NCBI RefSeq assembly: GCF_003368325.1
Contig: NZ_CP031467.1
Coordinates: 496,001-560,000 of the forward strand
Origin: Paraburkholderia caffeinilytica
GTDB lineage: Bacteria; Pseudomonadota; Gammaproteobacteria; Burkholderiales; Burkholderiaceae
DNA: 64,000 nt
Direction: 5' to 3'
Both the position numbers and the translations under genes were made by a program. The notes beneath the pieces are model-generated. The model made no database searches. It had not been told where the DNA came from and saw nothing but the letters and a program-made list of their open reading frames with translations. Shown piece by piece: positions 37,000 through 46,167 of this stretch. Position 1 is the first letter of the stretch; each line of letters begins with the position of its first letter.

Positions 37000-37950
37000 T
37001 TGAAACCGTCATCCCCTAGCCTCGCCCGCCGCAACTTCTCATTGGCGGCCGCCTCCGCAGTGCTCGCGGCCTGCACCACGACCGGCGGCAGCAAGACCGA
37101 CAGCACACCGATCGCCACCACGCCCGCCGCCAACCCGCCACCGCTCGACAAACCGCAGCGGCCGATCCGCGTCGGGCTCGCGCTGGGCGGCGGCGCGGCG
37201 CGCGGCTTCGCGCACATCGGCGTGATCAAGGCACTCGAGGCGCGCAATCTCCAGATCGACCTCGTGGCGGGCACCAGCGCGGGTTCGGTGGTCGGTGCGC
37301 TGTACGCCTCGGGGATGAACGGCTTCGCGCTGAACAAGCTCGCGTTGACCATGGACGAAGCGTCGATCAGCGACTGGGCGATGCCGTTTCGCACACGCGG
37401 CTTTCTGCAAGGCGTCGCGCTGCAGAACTATCTCAATACGACGCTCAACAACCGTCCGATCGAAAAGATGGTCAAGCCGCTCGGCGTGGTCGCCACCGAT
37501 CTGAAAACCGGTCAGCCGATCCTGTTCCAGCGTGGCAACACCGGCATCGCAGTGCGCGCGTCATGCAGCGTGCCGTCGATTTTCGAGCCGGTGAAGATCG
37601 GTGGGCACGAGTATGTGGACGGCGGCCTGGTGAGTCCGGTGCCCGCCTCGTTCGCGCGCAAGATGGGCGCGGATTTCGTCATCGCCGTGGACATCTCGCA
37701 GCGCCCGGAAAGCGGCCTCACAGCCAGCTCGTTCGACGTGCTGATGCAGACCTTCACGATCATGGGCCAAACGATCAAGGCTTATGAGCTCGACAAGTAC
37801 GCCGACGTCGTAATCCGGCCGAATCTGGCCGCCATGAGCGGCAGCGATTTCTCACAACGCAATGCAGCGATCCTGGCCGGCGAGGAAGCCGTGGCGAAAA
37901 TGATGCCCGAGTTGCAACGCAAGCTGGCCGCGAGCCGCGCCGCGGCTTAA
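37000..37950 (+). CDS. Patatin-like phospholipase, predicted Tat-exported lipoprotein
   Basis: 316-residue serine lipase of the RssA/patatin type. The oxyanion loop is LGGGAARGF; nucleophile S93 is in GTSAGS; the partner Asp207 is in VDGGLVSPVP. The N-terminus has a twin arginine (LARRNFSLAA) followed by a lipobox LAAC with Cys25, so export by Tat and lipidation are inferred. A Thr/Pro-rich linker (residues 26-52) precedes the domain. The TTG at 37000 has GGAG 7 bases upstream; a TTG at 36985 is the alternative. Confidence 0.85.
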   Translation: MKPSSPSLARRNFSLAAASAVLAACTTTGGSKTDSTPIATTPAANPPPLDKPQRPIRVGLALGGGAARGFAHIGVIKALEARNLQIDLVAGTSAGSVVGALYASGMNGFALNKLALTMDEASISDWAMPFRTRGFLQGVALQNYLNTTLNNRPIEKMVKPLGVVATDLKTGQPILFQRGNTGIAVRASCSVPSIFEPVKIGGHEYVDGGLVSPVPASFARKMGADFVIAVDISQRPESGLTASSFDVLMQTFTIMGQTIKAYELDKYADVVIRPNLAAMSGSDFSQRNAAILAGEEAVAKMMPELQRKLAASRAAA

Positions 37951-38073
37951 CCTGCCTGCGGCGCGCCGGTTGCGCCGGCCGCCGCAGCGCAGCTGCCGTC
38001 ACGCACGCCGCGCCACCTCAACCGGGAGTGCGGCGCGGAAGATTCCGTGCCGGATCGGTATGCGCCCAAACGC

Positions 38074-38106
38074 AAAAAGCCTGCTTCAAACGAAGCAGGC
38101 TTTTTT
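38074..38106. terminator. Bidirectional terminator between the patatin and NlpC/P60 genes
   Basis: AAAAAGCCTGCTTC-AAAC-GAAGCAGGCTTTTTT: an 11-bp stem flanked by A and T runs, so it can act on both strands. It serves the convergent genes ending at 37950 and 38143. Confidence 0.9.
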
Positions 38107-38142
38107 GTCGCCCCAACAAACCGCGGGGGCGGGCCGAATCAG

Positions 38143-38808
38143 TTACTGATTACCGCCAATCGAAGCATTCACGCGCTTGCGCAGATCTTCACCTTCCTGA
38201 TAGGAGGTCTCGATCCGGCGTGCGCCGGTGAAGCGCTTTTCCCAATAACCGCTATCCATATCGTCGACGCGAATCGTGCTGCCCGTGGAAGGCGAATGCA
38301 CGAATTTGTTGTCGCCGATGTAGATGCCGACATGCGAGAACGTGCGGCGCATCGTATTGAAGAACACCAGATCGCCCGGCTTCAGATCGCTCACACGAAC
38401 TTTTTCACCGACGCGGCTCATTTCCTCGGCGCGGCGCGGCAGCGCCATGCCGAGCGTGTCCTGGAACACGTAACGAACGAAGCCGCTGCAATCGAGTCCC
38501 GAATCGGGCGTATTGCCGCCCCAACGGTAGCGCACGCCAATCATGTTCAGCGCGCCGACCACCACATCGCCCGCTTTACCGGCCATGCCGGACAGGAACG
38601 ATTTGGCGCCACCGTCGCTGGCAGGAGCGGCCGATTGCGAATTAAGGGGGGACAAAGAATTCGACCCGCTGGGGGTCGAAAATGAGGCATTCTGATTAAA
38701 ACTGCTTACTTCGTCGGCGAACGCGCCGGGAGCTGCTGCCATCAAGACGCCAATGAACATCCCGGCGACGACGCGCGTGCAAGCCTGGGTTAGGTTTCTG
38801 TGCTGCAT
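38143..38808 (-). CDS. NlpC/P60 family peptidoglycan endopeptidase (C40)
   Basis: 221 residues. A cleavable signal peptide (hydrophobic residues 12-29, AFA-DE cleavage) and a Ser/Asn-rich linker precede a C40 cysteine peptidase. Catalytic Cys107 is in GLDCSGFVRYVF, His159 in FSHVGIYIG, and a third polar residue is His171 in NKFVHSP. The enzyme probably cuts gamma-D-Glu-DAP bonds in the periplasm. Resembles the Spr/MepS class. ATG at 38808; the upstream 137 bp before yejF holds no gene. Confidence 0.9.
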   Translation of the reverse strand: MQHRNLTQACTRVVAGMFIGVLMAAAPGAFADEVSSFNQNASFSTPSGSNSLSPLNSQSAAPASDGGAKSFLSGMAGKAGDVVVGALNMIGVRYRWGGNTPDSGLDCSGFVRYVFQDTLGMALPRRAEEMSRVGEKVRVSDLKPGDLVFFNTMRRTFSHVGIYIGDNKFVHSPSTGSTIRVDDMDSGYWEKRFTGARRIETSYQEGEDLRKRVNASIGGNQ

Positions 38809-38945
38809 TGGTCGGTATTTTTTGCCTAAAAATCAGTGGGCTACGGAAAAAAGTTTGGTCGATACTAGCCAGTAAGTATTCACGTGTCAAAACAAATAGA
38901 AAAATACAATCGAGACACGCACCCAATTGGTGAAAGAGTGCAAAA

Positions 38946-40580
38946 TCAGTAGTCAAGCGCCGCTTTCAGCAGCTTTCGGGTGTAAGGGTGCGCTGGTGTC
39001 GCAAAAATCTGCTCAACGTCCCCGCTTTCGACGATCGAACCGTTTTGCATCACTGCGACACGATGCGCCATCGCCCCGATCACAGCCAGATCGTGACTGA
39101 TGAAAACGAAGCCGAGGTTGTACTTCTGTTGCAACCCGGCAAGCAGTTTCAGCACCTGCTGCTGAATCGACACGTCGAGTGCGCTGGTCGGTTCGTCGAG
39201 AATCAGGATGCGCGGCTCCAGCACCAGCGCGCGCGCAATCGCTATCCGCTGACGCTGGCCGCCGGAAAACTCGTGTGGATAGCGATACAGCACCGTGCGG
39301 TCGAGACCGACCTCGCGCAGGACCGATACCACCTTGTCGCGCCGCGCCTCCTGGCTCATCTGCGGCCGGTGCAGCGCGAGCCCTTCGCCGACGATCCGTT
39401 CGATGGTCTGGCGCGGCGAAAGCGAGCTGAACGGGTCCTGAAAGACAACTTGCATATTCGAACGTAAGGCGGTCTGTTCGTCGCCGCGATAGCTGCCGAG
39501 CGCCCTGCCCTGAAACTCGATCTCGCCGTGCGCGGTGCGTTGCAGACCGAGCAAAGCCATCGCAAGCGTCGATTTGCCCGAACCCGATTCGCCGACGATC
39601 CCCAGTGTCTCGCCCTGGCGCACCGACACGGTTGCATCGGCGACCGCGCGAAAGCGCCCCGAGCGAAACCAGCCGCTCAAGCCCGGCAGTTTCGTTTTGA
39701 AATCGACCGAGACATCGCGTGCTTCGAGCAGCACCGGCGAGATCGGCAGCACCGGCACCACCGTGCGCTGCGGACGGCTTGCCAGCAGACGCTGCGTGTA
39801 CGGATGCTGCGGCGACTCGAACACCTGCTCGACCGGCCCGCTTTCCACGAGCACGCCCTTCTCCATCACCGCGATGCGTTGCGCGAAATGGCGCACCAGG
39901 TTCAGGTCGTGCGTGATCAGCAGCACGGCCATGCCGCGCTTCTTGGCTTCGTCGCGTTGCAGCTCCAGCAGCAGGTCGACGATCTGCGCGCGAATCGTCA
40001 CGTCGAGCGCCGTGGTCGGCTCATCGGCCAGCAGCAGACGCGGGCGGCACGCGAGCGCCATCGCGATCATCGCGCGCTGCCGCTGACCGCCCGAGAGTTG
40101 ATGCGGATAGCTGTTCACGCGCTTGCCAGGCTCGGCGATGCCCGTGCGTCCGAGCAGCGCCACGGCGCGTTTGCGCGCCTCGTTCGCCGTGACGCCGTCG
40201 TGCACGACGATCGTCTCCGCGATCTGATCGCCGACCGTATAGAGCGGATTGAGCGCCGTCATCGGCTCCTGGAAGATCATCGCGATGTCGGAGCCGCGCA
40301 TGCCGCGCATCTCGCGCTCGCTTTTGGCAAGCAGATCCTGGCCGTCGAAACGGATCGCCCCGCTCACCTGCGCGTCGCTCAACAGACGCAGGATCGACAG
40401 CGCGGTCACGCTCTTGCCCGAGCCCGATTCGCCGACCAGCGCGACCCGTTCGCCGCGTTGGATCGCGAGCGTGACATCGTTCACCGCGACAGTGTCGCCA
40501 AAGGCCACATGCAGCCGATCGAGTTCCAGCAGCGGGGGCGTCATGCCGTGTTTTGCGTCGTTCTCCACCATGGCGCTCAC
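38946..40580 (-). CDS. yejF: Oligopeptide ABC transporter, fused double ATPase subunit
   Basis: 544 residues with two complete ABC domains in one chain (like YejF). Walker A GESGSGKS occurs twice, followed by signatures LSGGQRQRAMIA and FSGGQRQRIAIA and Walker B LLLADEPTTALDV and ILILDEPTSALDV. A GTG at 40580 is chosen: GGAGG is 6 bases upstream and its GTGA overlaps the yejE stop. ATGs at 40571 and 40544 are alternatives. Last gene of the leftward yejA-yejB-yejE-yejF operon. Confidence 0.93.
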   Translation of the reverse strand: MSAMVENDAKHGMTPPLLELDRLHVAFGDTVAVNDVTLAIQRGERVALVGESGSGKSVTALSILRLLSDAQVSGAIRFDGQDLLAKSEREMRGMRGSDIAMIFQEPMTALNPLYTVGDQIAETIVVHDGVTANEARKRAVALLGRTGIAEPGKRVNSYPHQLSGGQRQRAMIAMALACRPRLLLADEPTTALDVTIRAQIVDLLLELQRDEAKKRGMAVLLITHDLNLVRHFAQRIAVMEKGVLVESGPVEQVFESPQHPYTQRLLASRPQRTVVPVLPISPVLLEARDVSVDFKTKLPGLSGWFRSGRFRAVADATVSVRQGETLGIVGESGSGKSTLAMALLGLQRTAHGEIEFQGRALGSYRGDEQTALRSNMQVVFQDPFSSLSPRQTIERIVGEGLALHRPQMSQEARRDKVVSVLREVGLDRTVLYRYPHEFSGGQRQRIAIARALVLEPRILILDEPTSALDVSIQQQVLKLLAGLQQKYNLGFVFISHDLAVIGAMAHRVAVMQNGSIVESGDVEQIFATPAHPYTRKLLKAALDY

Positions 40581-41683
40581 TGGTTGCCTCCAGCACGCAT
40601 GGCATCGGCGATGCGGGTGTCCAGCGCGTTGCGCAGCGCGTCGCCCATGAAAGTCAGCAGCAACAGCATCGCGACCAGCACGCCGAACGTGGACAACGAG
40701 ATCCACCATGCGTCGAGATTCGCTTTGCCTTGCGCCAGCAGTTCGCCCAGGCTCGGCGTCGGCGACGGCACGCCGAGGCCGAGAAAGTCGAGGCTGGTGA
40801 GCGCGAGAATCGAGCCGCTCATGGTGAACGGCAGGAACGTGATCACCGGTGTGAGGCTGTTCGGCAATATATGCCGCCACATGATCTGCCAGTTCGACAG
40901 GCCGATCGCCCGTGCCGCGCGCACATAGTCATGCTGGCGATTGCGCAGAAATTCCGCGCGCACATAGGCCGCCAGGCCGACCCAGCCGAACAGCGACAGC
41001 AGAACAATCAACAGAATGAAGCCCGGCTCGAAGATCGAAGCGAAAATGATCAGAAGATACAACTGCGGCATGGCGGTCCAGATTTCGATCAGCCTCTGCC
41101 CGACAATGTCGATACGTCCTCCGAAATATCCCTGCACCGCGCCCGCGGCAATCCCGAGTATCGTGCCAATCAAGGTCAGCACCAGTCCGAATTCGACCGA
41201 CACGCGAAAACCGTACAGAAGACGCGCGAACAGATCTCGGCCGCGGTCGTCGGTACCCAGCCAGTTGTCACGCGACGGCGGCGCCGGGTTCGACGCCTTC
41301 GAGAAATAATTCAGCGTGTCGTAGTAGTACCGGTTCGGCGGATACACCACGAAGTTACCCGGTGCATCGAAACGATGCTTGATATACGGATCGAGATAAT
41401 CGGCAGGCGTCGGGAAGTCGCCGCCGAAGGTGGTTTCCGCGTAAGTCTTGAACATCGGAAAATACCACTGCCCTTCGTAGCGCACGACGAGCGGCTTGTC
41501 GTTCGACCACAGCGGCCCGGCGAGGCTCGCCGCAAACGCGACGACGAAGATGATCAGGCTCCAGTAGCCGAGGCGCTGCTGCCGGAAACGCTGCCAGATG
41601 CGTCGCGCGGGTGTTGGCGAGACAAATGCGCGAACCGGTTCGGTGCGCGCCGCCGCATCGGCTGAAAGGCGGGCTCGATTCAT
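40577..41683 (-). CDS. yejE: Oligopeptide ABC transporter permease
   Basis: 368-residue inner-membrane permease of the DppC/OppC/YejE class. A long N-terminal cytoplasmic segment and first helix (YWSLIIFVVAFAASL) precede a periplasmic loop rich in aromatic residues (YPPNRYYYDTLNYF), then five more helices and the ATPase-contact EAA-like loop YVRAARAIGLSNWQIMWRHILPN. The ATG at 41683 overlaps the yejB stop (ATGA). Confidence 0.93.
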   Translation of the reverse strand: MNRARLSADAAARTEPVRAFVSPTPARRIWQRFRQQRLGYWSLIIFVVAFAASLAGPLWSNDKPLVVRYEGQWYFPMFKTYAETTFGGDFPTPADYLDPYIKHRFDAPGNFVVYPPNRYYYDTLNYFSKASNPAPPSRDNWLGTDDRGRDLFARLLYGFRVSVEFGLVLTLIGTILGIAAGAVQGYFGGRIDIVGQRLIEIWTAMPQLYLLIIFASIFEPGFILLIVLLSLFGWVGLAAYVRAEFLRNRQHDYVRAARAIGLSNWQIMWRHILPNSLTPVITFLPFTMSGSILALTSLDFLGLGVPSPTPSLGELLAQGKANLDAWWISLSTFGVLVAMLLLLTFMGDALRNALDTRIADAMRAGGNQ

Positions 41684-42723
41684 CTGCGCTCCAGTTGTTC
41701 GAATTGGATGCGGGGATCGACCCACACATAGCAAAGATCGGAAATCAGATTGGTCGCGAGACCGATCAGCGTGAACAGATACAGCGTGCCGAGCACGACC
41801 GGATAGTCGCGCCGCACCACCGATTCGTACGACAACAGGCCGAGTCCGTCGAGCGAAAACAGCGTCTCGATCAGCAGACTGCCGGTGAAAAACGCCCCAA
41901 TGAACGCCGCCGGAAAGCCGACGATCAACGGCAGCAACGCGTTGCGAAACACGTGTTTCCATAGCACGCGCTTTTCGGACAACCCTTTGGCACGCGCGGT
42001 CAGCACATATTGCTTGCGGATTTCGTCGAGGAAGGCGTTTTTCGTCAGCATCGTGACGACGGCGAAACTGCCCACCACGGAGGCCGTGATCGGCAACGCG
42101 ATGTGCCACAGGTAGTCGACGATCTTGCCGAAGAAGCTCAACTGCGCCCAGTTATCCGAGTAGAGATTGCGCAGCGGAAACAGCTGCAGAAACGTGCCGC
42201 CACCGAACAGCACCAGCAGCAGCACGCCCAGCACGAAACCCGGAATTGCATAGCCGACCAGCACGACGAGGCTCGTCGCGATATCGAAGCGCGAACCGTT
42301 GCGCACCGCCTTGGCAATGCCCAAAGGCACCGATATCAGGTACGTGAGAAAGAACGTCCATAAGCCGATGCTGATCGACACCGGCAATTTCGAAACGATC
42401 AACGACCACACGCTCTGGTGGCGGAAATAGCTCTGGCCAAGGTCAAACGTCGAGAAGCGCTTGAGCATCAGGACGTAGCGTTCGAGCGGCGGTTTGTCGA
42501 AGCCGTATAGCACTTTCAGTTGCGCGATCTGCTGGGCGTCGACGCCGCTATGCGCGCGCAGGCCGAACGGCGCGCCATTCTCCGCCGCGCCTTTGCGCAG
42601 CTCGTGCTGCATCTGCTCGACCGGGCCGCCCGGGACGAACTGGATCACGACGAAGGTCAGCGTCAGCACGCCGAGCAAGGTCGGAATCATCAACAGCAGG
42701 CGTTTGAGGATATAGCTCCACAT
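41680..42723 (-). CDS. yejB: Oligopeptide ABC transporter permease
   Basis: 347-residue DppB-type permease with six helices. The N-terminus MWSYILKRLLLMIPTLLGVLT is typical, and the EAA-type loop is YVLTARAKGLSEKRVLWKHVFRNALLP. A segment EQMQHELRKGAAENGAPFG in the first periplasmic loop marks the YejB subgroup. It is 42 bp downstream of yejA. Confidence 0.93.
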   Translation of the reverse strand: MWSYILKRLLLMIPTLLGVLTLTFVVIQFVPGGPVEQMQHELRKGAAENGAPFGLRAHSGVDAQQIAQLKVLYGFDKPPLERYVLMLKRFSTFDLGQSYFRHQSVWSLIVSKLPVSISIGLWTFFLTYLISVPLGIAKAVRNGSRFDIATSLVVLVGYAIPGFVLGVLLLVLFGGGTFLQLFPLRNLYSDNWAQLSFFGKIVDYLWHIALPITASVVGSFAVVTMLTKNAFLDEIRKQYVLTARAKGLSEKRVLWKHVFRNALLPLIVGFPAAFIGAFFTGSLLIETLFSLDGLGLLSYESVVRRDYPVVLGTLYLFTLIGLATNLISDLCYVWVDPRIQFEQLERR

Positions 42724-42765
42724 AGCGGCGTTTCCGGTGCGAATGCGGTGAATGAATGGACGCGT

Positions 42766-44733
42766 TCAGTGCGGCTGTGCTTGCGCCGGTTGCGGCTCGG
42801 CATACCACCACATCGACGTGATCCAGCCTTCCGCGCCATAGTACAGAGGCAGCGTCTTCGGCCACGCCAGGCCGCGCTTGAACGCTACCCGGTGCGACGC
42901 GCTGTACCACTGCGGAATCACATAGTAGCCATGCATCAGCACGCGGTCGAGCGCGTGCGTCGCGTCGGTCAGCTGCTCGCGCGTCTGCGCATGCACGAGC
43001 GCGTTCACGATCGCGTCGACGGCCGGCGACTTCAGCCCGATCACGTTGTCCGAGCCGTTGGTGTCCGCCGCTTTACTGCCGAACCGGTCGATCTGCTCCG
43101 AACCGGGCACCTGCACGTCCGGCATGCGGATCGTGGTCGTATCGAAGTCGAATGCGTCGAGCCGCTTCTGATAGACCGCGAAGTCGGATACGCGGAAGGT
43201 TGCGGTGATGCCGAGTTTCTGCAGATTACGTATGAAGGTCGCGGCGATCGGCTCAAACTGAGCGGACGAACCGGAATCGTCGAGAATCTCGAACTGGAAT
43301 GGCTCGCCTTTGGCGTTACGCAATGCGCCGTCACGATAGGTCCATCCCGCCTGCTGCAACAACGCGCGCGCTTGCAGCAGATTGGCGCGCAGCGAGCCGG
43401 GCGGATCGGTGTCCGGCTGCTTCGGCGGCGGACCGAACACGGTCGGATCGAGCCGGGCGCGCCATGGTTCGAGCAGCGCCAGCTCGCCCGGCGACGGCAT
43501 GCCCTTCGCCTGCAAATCCGTATTGGCGAAGAAGCTGTCGATACGCGTGTACTGATTGAAGAAGAGTTGCCGGTTCAGCCACTGAAAGTCGAGTGCGAGA
43601 TCAAGCGCTTTGCGCACCCGTACGTCCTGGAACAATGGCCGCCGCATGTTAAGCACGAAGCCTTGCATGCCGGTGCCGTTATGTTGCGGAAACTCGCGCT
43701 TGATCAGCTCGCCGCTATCGAACTTCTTGCCGACGTCGCGCCGCACCCAATTGCGCGCGACATATTCGACCAGGGCGTCGTACTCACCCGCCTTGAACGC
43801 CTCGAGCCGCGCGGTGCTATCCGAATACAGCTTGTAGACGATCCGATCGAAATTGTTCATGCCGACCCGCACCGGCAACGTCGCGCCCCAATAATTCGGA
43901 TCCCGCCGATAAGAAATCGTGCGGCCGTTCTCGTACTGATCGATCAGGTAGGGCCCGCTGGCAATCGGCTTCTCGAACGCCAACTGGTCGAAAGCGATGC
44001 GGCTGCCGTCCGGCTTCATCCCCCACTTGCGCGAGAACACCGGCATGCTGCCCACGAGCAATGGCAACTCGCGATTGCGCTGATGAAACTCGAAACGGAC
44101 CGTATGCGGGTCAACGACGACTGCACGCGTGATCTCGCCGAAAATCGACGCGAACTGCGGCGCGGCCTGCGGGCTTTTCAACGTGTCGAGCGAAAACTTG
44201 ACGTCGTCCGCGGTGACCGGATCGCCATTCGAAAAGCGCGCGCGCGGGTTGATGTGGAAGGTGGTCGACAGGCCGTCGGGCGCGATCTTGATGTCGTCGG
44301 CGAGCAGGCCGTAGGCAGAGGCCACTTCGTCGCTGCTGCCGATGGTCAGGCTTTCGAACATCAGGTCGACGCCCGGCGCGGCGTTACCGCGCAGCGTGAA
44401 CGGATTGAATTTGTCGAAGCTGGTAAGCCGGCTCGGATTGGCCAGCACCAGCGTGCCGCCCTTCGGCGCATCCGGGTTGACGTAGTCGAAGTGCTTGAAA
44501 TCCGCGGGATACTTCGGCTCGCCATATTGCGCGATCGCGTAGACCGCCTGAGCCTCGGGCGCCGCGAGCAAACCGGCGAGGAGAGACGCGCCGCACAGCG
44601 CGACAGCATACGCCGGGCGTGAGACGTGAAGTACAACCCGCGGCACAACCGGTAGACCGACACGCGATAGCCTGTGAATCACGCTGCACCAAAGTGCACG
44701 AGGCGTTTGAACCCATCGCGAGCCAGTTGTCAT
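42766..44733 (-). CDS. yejA: Oligopeptide ABC transporter, periplasmic binding protein
   Basis: 655-residue cluster C binding protein (SBP family 5). A long signal region ends in LLAGLLAAPEAQA, with mature start near VYAIAQYGEPKYP; YEPKYP-type residues after the cleavage site are usual in YejA. DYVNPDAPKGGTLV and FNPFTLRG begin the ligand lobe. The ATG at 44733 (MTTGSRW) leaves an unusually long 54-residue leader, so a later start is possible. Operon leader of yejABEF, which in enterobacteria imports peptide antibiotics such as microcin C as well as oligopeptides. Confidence 0.92.
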   Translation of the reverse strand: MTTGSRWVQTPRALWCSVIHRLSRVGLPVVPRVVLHVSRPAYAVALCGASLLAGLLAAPEAQAVYAIAQYGEPKYPADFKHFDYVNPDAPKGGTLVLANPSRLTSFDKFNPFTLRGNAAPGVDLMFESLTIGSSDEVASAYGLLADDIKIAPDGLSTTFHINPRARFSNGDPVTADDVKFSLDTLKSPQAAPQFASIFGEITRAVVVDPHTVRFEFHQRNRELPLLVGSMPVFSRKWGMKPDGSRIAFDQLAFEKPIASGPYLIDQYENGRTISYRRDPNYWGATLPVRVGMNNFDRIVYKLYSDSTARLEAFKAGEYDALVEYVARNWVRRDVGKKFDSGELIKREFPQHNGTGMQGFVLNMRRPLFQDVRVRKALDLALDFQWLNRQLFFNQYTRIDSFFANTDLQAKGMPSPGELALLEPWRARLDPTVFGPPPKQPDTDPPGSLRANLLQARALLQQAGWTYRDGALRNAKGEPFQFEILDDSGSSAQFEPIAATFIRNLQKLGITATFRVSDFAVYQKRLDAFDFDTTTIRMPDVQVPGSEQIDRFGSKAADTNGSDNVIGLKSPAVDAIVNALVHAQTREQLTDATHALDRVLMHGYYVIPQWYSASHRVAFKRGLAWPKTLPLYYGAEGWITSMWWYAEPQPAQAQPH

Positions 44734-44852
44734 AGGGGCCTTGTTGGTCAGTAGGCAATTGCGGTGTGAGGGAATTCTACCCAATAAACCCGGGCAATCC
44801 GCACAACTCATCTGCAAGACGTTGCTCAGCCTGCGGGTTTCTCGAGCGCAAT

Positions 44853-44883
44853 AAAAAAGCCGCCCTTTTCAGGCGGCTTTTTT
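44853..44883. terminator. Bidirectional terminator between the PXPV gene and yejA
   Basis: AAAAAAGCCGCC-CTTTTCA-GGCGGCTTTTTT: a perfect 12-bp arm pair with A and T flanks. On the leftward strand it ends transcripts of the gene at 44914-45261 before the yejA start. Confidence 0.9.
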
Positions 44884-44913
44884 CAACGTGGCGACTGCGG
44901 CTTTTTTTGGCGC

Positions 44914-45261
44914 TTAGTGCCAGCCGCGACGATTGTCGTAGTGGTCACGGCCGTAGTCGTAGCGGCCCGGGGGATGATGGCGATACCAGTCGTCTCGCGC
45001 CCAGTAGCGGCGACCGTCCCAGTAGCGATCGCCATGCCAGCCGATCACGATCGCCGGGCCGCCGTAGTAGACGGGAGCCGGTTGGTAGACGACAGGCGGC
45101 GGCGGGGGCGGCGGCGGTGCGTAGACCGGAGCCGGCGCCACGTAGACCGGCGCGGGGATGCCGATGTTGACGCCGATGTTAAGCCCGCCGGCCATTGCAG
45201 CACCCGACGCAGCCAACCCGAGAACCCCGATCAGAAGTGGAACAAGACGTGCGGACTTCAT
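44914..45261 (-). CDS. Secreted proline-rich protein with PXPV-type repeats
   Basis: 115 residues. Signal peptide (LVPLLIGVLGLAASGAAMA), then NIGVNIGIPAPVYVAPAPVYAPPPPPPPP, whose APVY units match the PXPV repeat pattern, then a C-terminal WHGDRYWDGRRYWARDDWYR with regularly placed Trp, Tyr and Arg. Many Burkholderia carry such small exported proteins of unknown function. Single gene with its own terminator at 44853. Confidence 0.8.
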   Translation of the reverse strand: MKSARLVPLLIGVLGLAASGAAMAGGLNIGVNIGIPAPVYVAPAPVYAPPPPPPPPVVYQPAPVYYGGPAIVIGWHGDRYWDGRRYWARDDWYRHHPPGRYDYGRDHYDNRRGWH

Positions 45262-45774
45262 CGATCACCCTTTTGAAGAATGTGTGTTGTTGGCCGAAAT
45301 ATAGCGCAAGGCAGCCATCCGCGTATTTCAAGTTTGTAATAACTGATGCTCAACATCGCACCGGTGGCCACCCCGTTACGTCTGGTTACATTGGCCGAAG
45401 GTTTGGTGAAAAAGTCACGGCGAAGTAATCGCGCGGCCTCGCCGTGAGTCGCCTGTCTGTCGGCAAGTTAGTCACCTTTTCCCGCCCTCGCCGCTGTTGG
45501 GCAATTCTGGCCGCCGCTTTCTCACGCGCCTGCTAACCCTGTCGCCTGCTTAACGATCAGCGTTGTGACCGCGGCAGCGGTGGCACACCCGCATCAATAG
45601 GATATCGAAGCATTATTGCGGCACATAACGGGCTTGACCCGACTCCCAGACACGTCCGTGCCATCTGCCTCGATCGCCTGCGCCTTCTCGGGCGTTCGCA
45701 CCGCCGCGCCTCTCCCCGCAGGCAATTCAACATTGAATCGCAAGATAGTAGCGCGGCGTTGTAAAGCTTCGCCG

Positions 45775-45844
45775 CCTCTCCACCTCTCCACCTCTCCACC
45801 TCTCCACCTCTCCGCGTCTTCGCGTCTTCGCGTCTTCGCGTCTT
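45775..45844. repeat. Two abutting 8-bp tandem repeat arrays
   Basis: Five units of CCTCTCCA (45775-45814, last base of the last unit changed to G) run directly into four units of CGCGTCTT (45813-45844). One strand is nearly all pyrimidine over the first array. Unit lengths are equal but the units differ. Confidence 0.95.
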
Positions 45845-45902
45845 CGCCCCCCGCCGCAGTGCCCGCGGCACCCGGCGCGCCCATTCGCACAGGCCGCCAA
45901 AA

Positions 45903-45928
45903 CGAACATTGGATGTTCGAAAGAACAT
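45903..45928 (+). promoter_or_regulatory. Candidate operator for the MFS-GH31-porin genes
   Basis: CGAACAT-TGG-ATGTTCG is a perfect 7-bp inverted repeat with a 3-base spacer (45903-45919), followed 3 bases later by another GAACAT half-site (45923-45928). A further ATGTTCG half lies at 46099-46105. Shape fits a dimeric repressor site (LacI, GntR or similar); no regulator gene is adjacent. Confidence 0.6.
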
Positions 45929-46167
45929 TTTACAGTTATTGGTAAGTCACCGGTCGTCCGACCTCATTATCACCAAGGCACACCACAAAACGCCCTAGTC
46001 AGCGAATATTTCAAGAAACTCAATCACTTAAACCATGGTTTTCCCTAGTATCCACCCGCTCCACCAGTGATACGATGACTGACACTAAACGCCGGTAAAT
46101 GTTCGAATTCGCGCATGCCTGCTGTCCAGCGGACAGTCAGCGGACACATTGGGTACGGAGACAGATT

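Larger units (their letters stand above)
45262..46167. other. 0.9-kb non-coding region upstream of the MFS-GH31-porin genes
   Basis: No credible gene in either direction; the open frames seen are products of the tandem repeats. Contents in order: relatively plain DNA to 45774; the 8-bp tandem repeats (45775-45844); an inverted-repeat operator (45903-45928); AT-rich DNA to about 46080 (probable promoter); a half-operator ATGTTCG at 46099-46105; and a short tandem CAGCGGACA repeat at about 46128-46146. Confidence 0.6.

Noticed and set aside
45557..45928. Leftward frames of 98-123 codons with repeated Glu-Asp-Ala-Lys-Thr-Arg and Gly-Gly-Glu-Val units
   Set aside because: The repeated peptides are only translations of the 8-bp tandem arrays, and several frames are open at once. 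No ribosome site; treated as non-coding.
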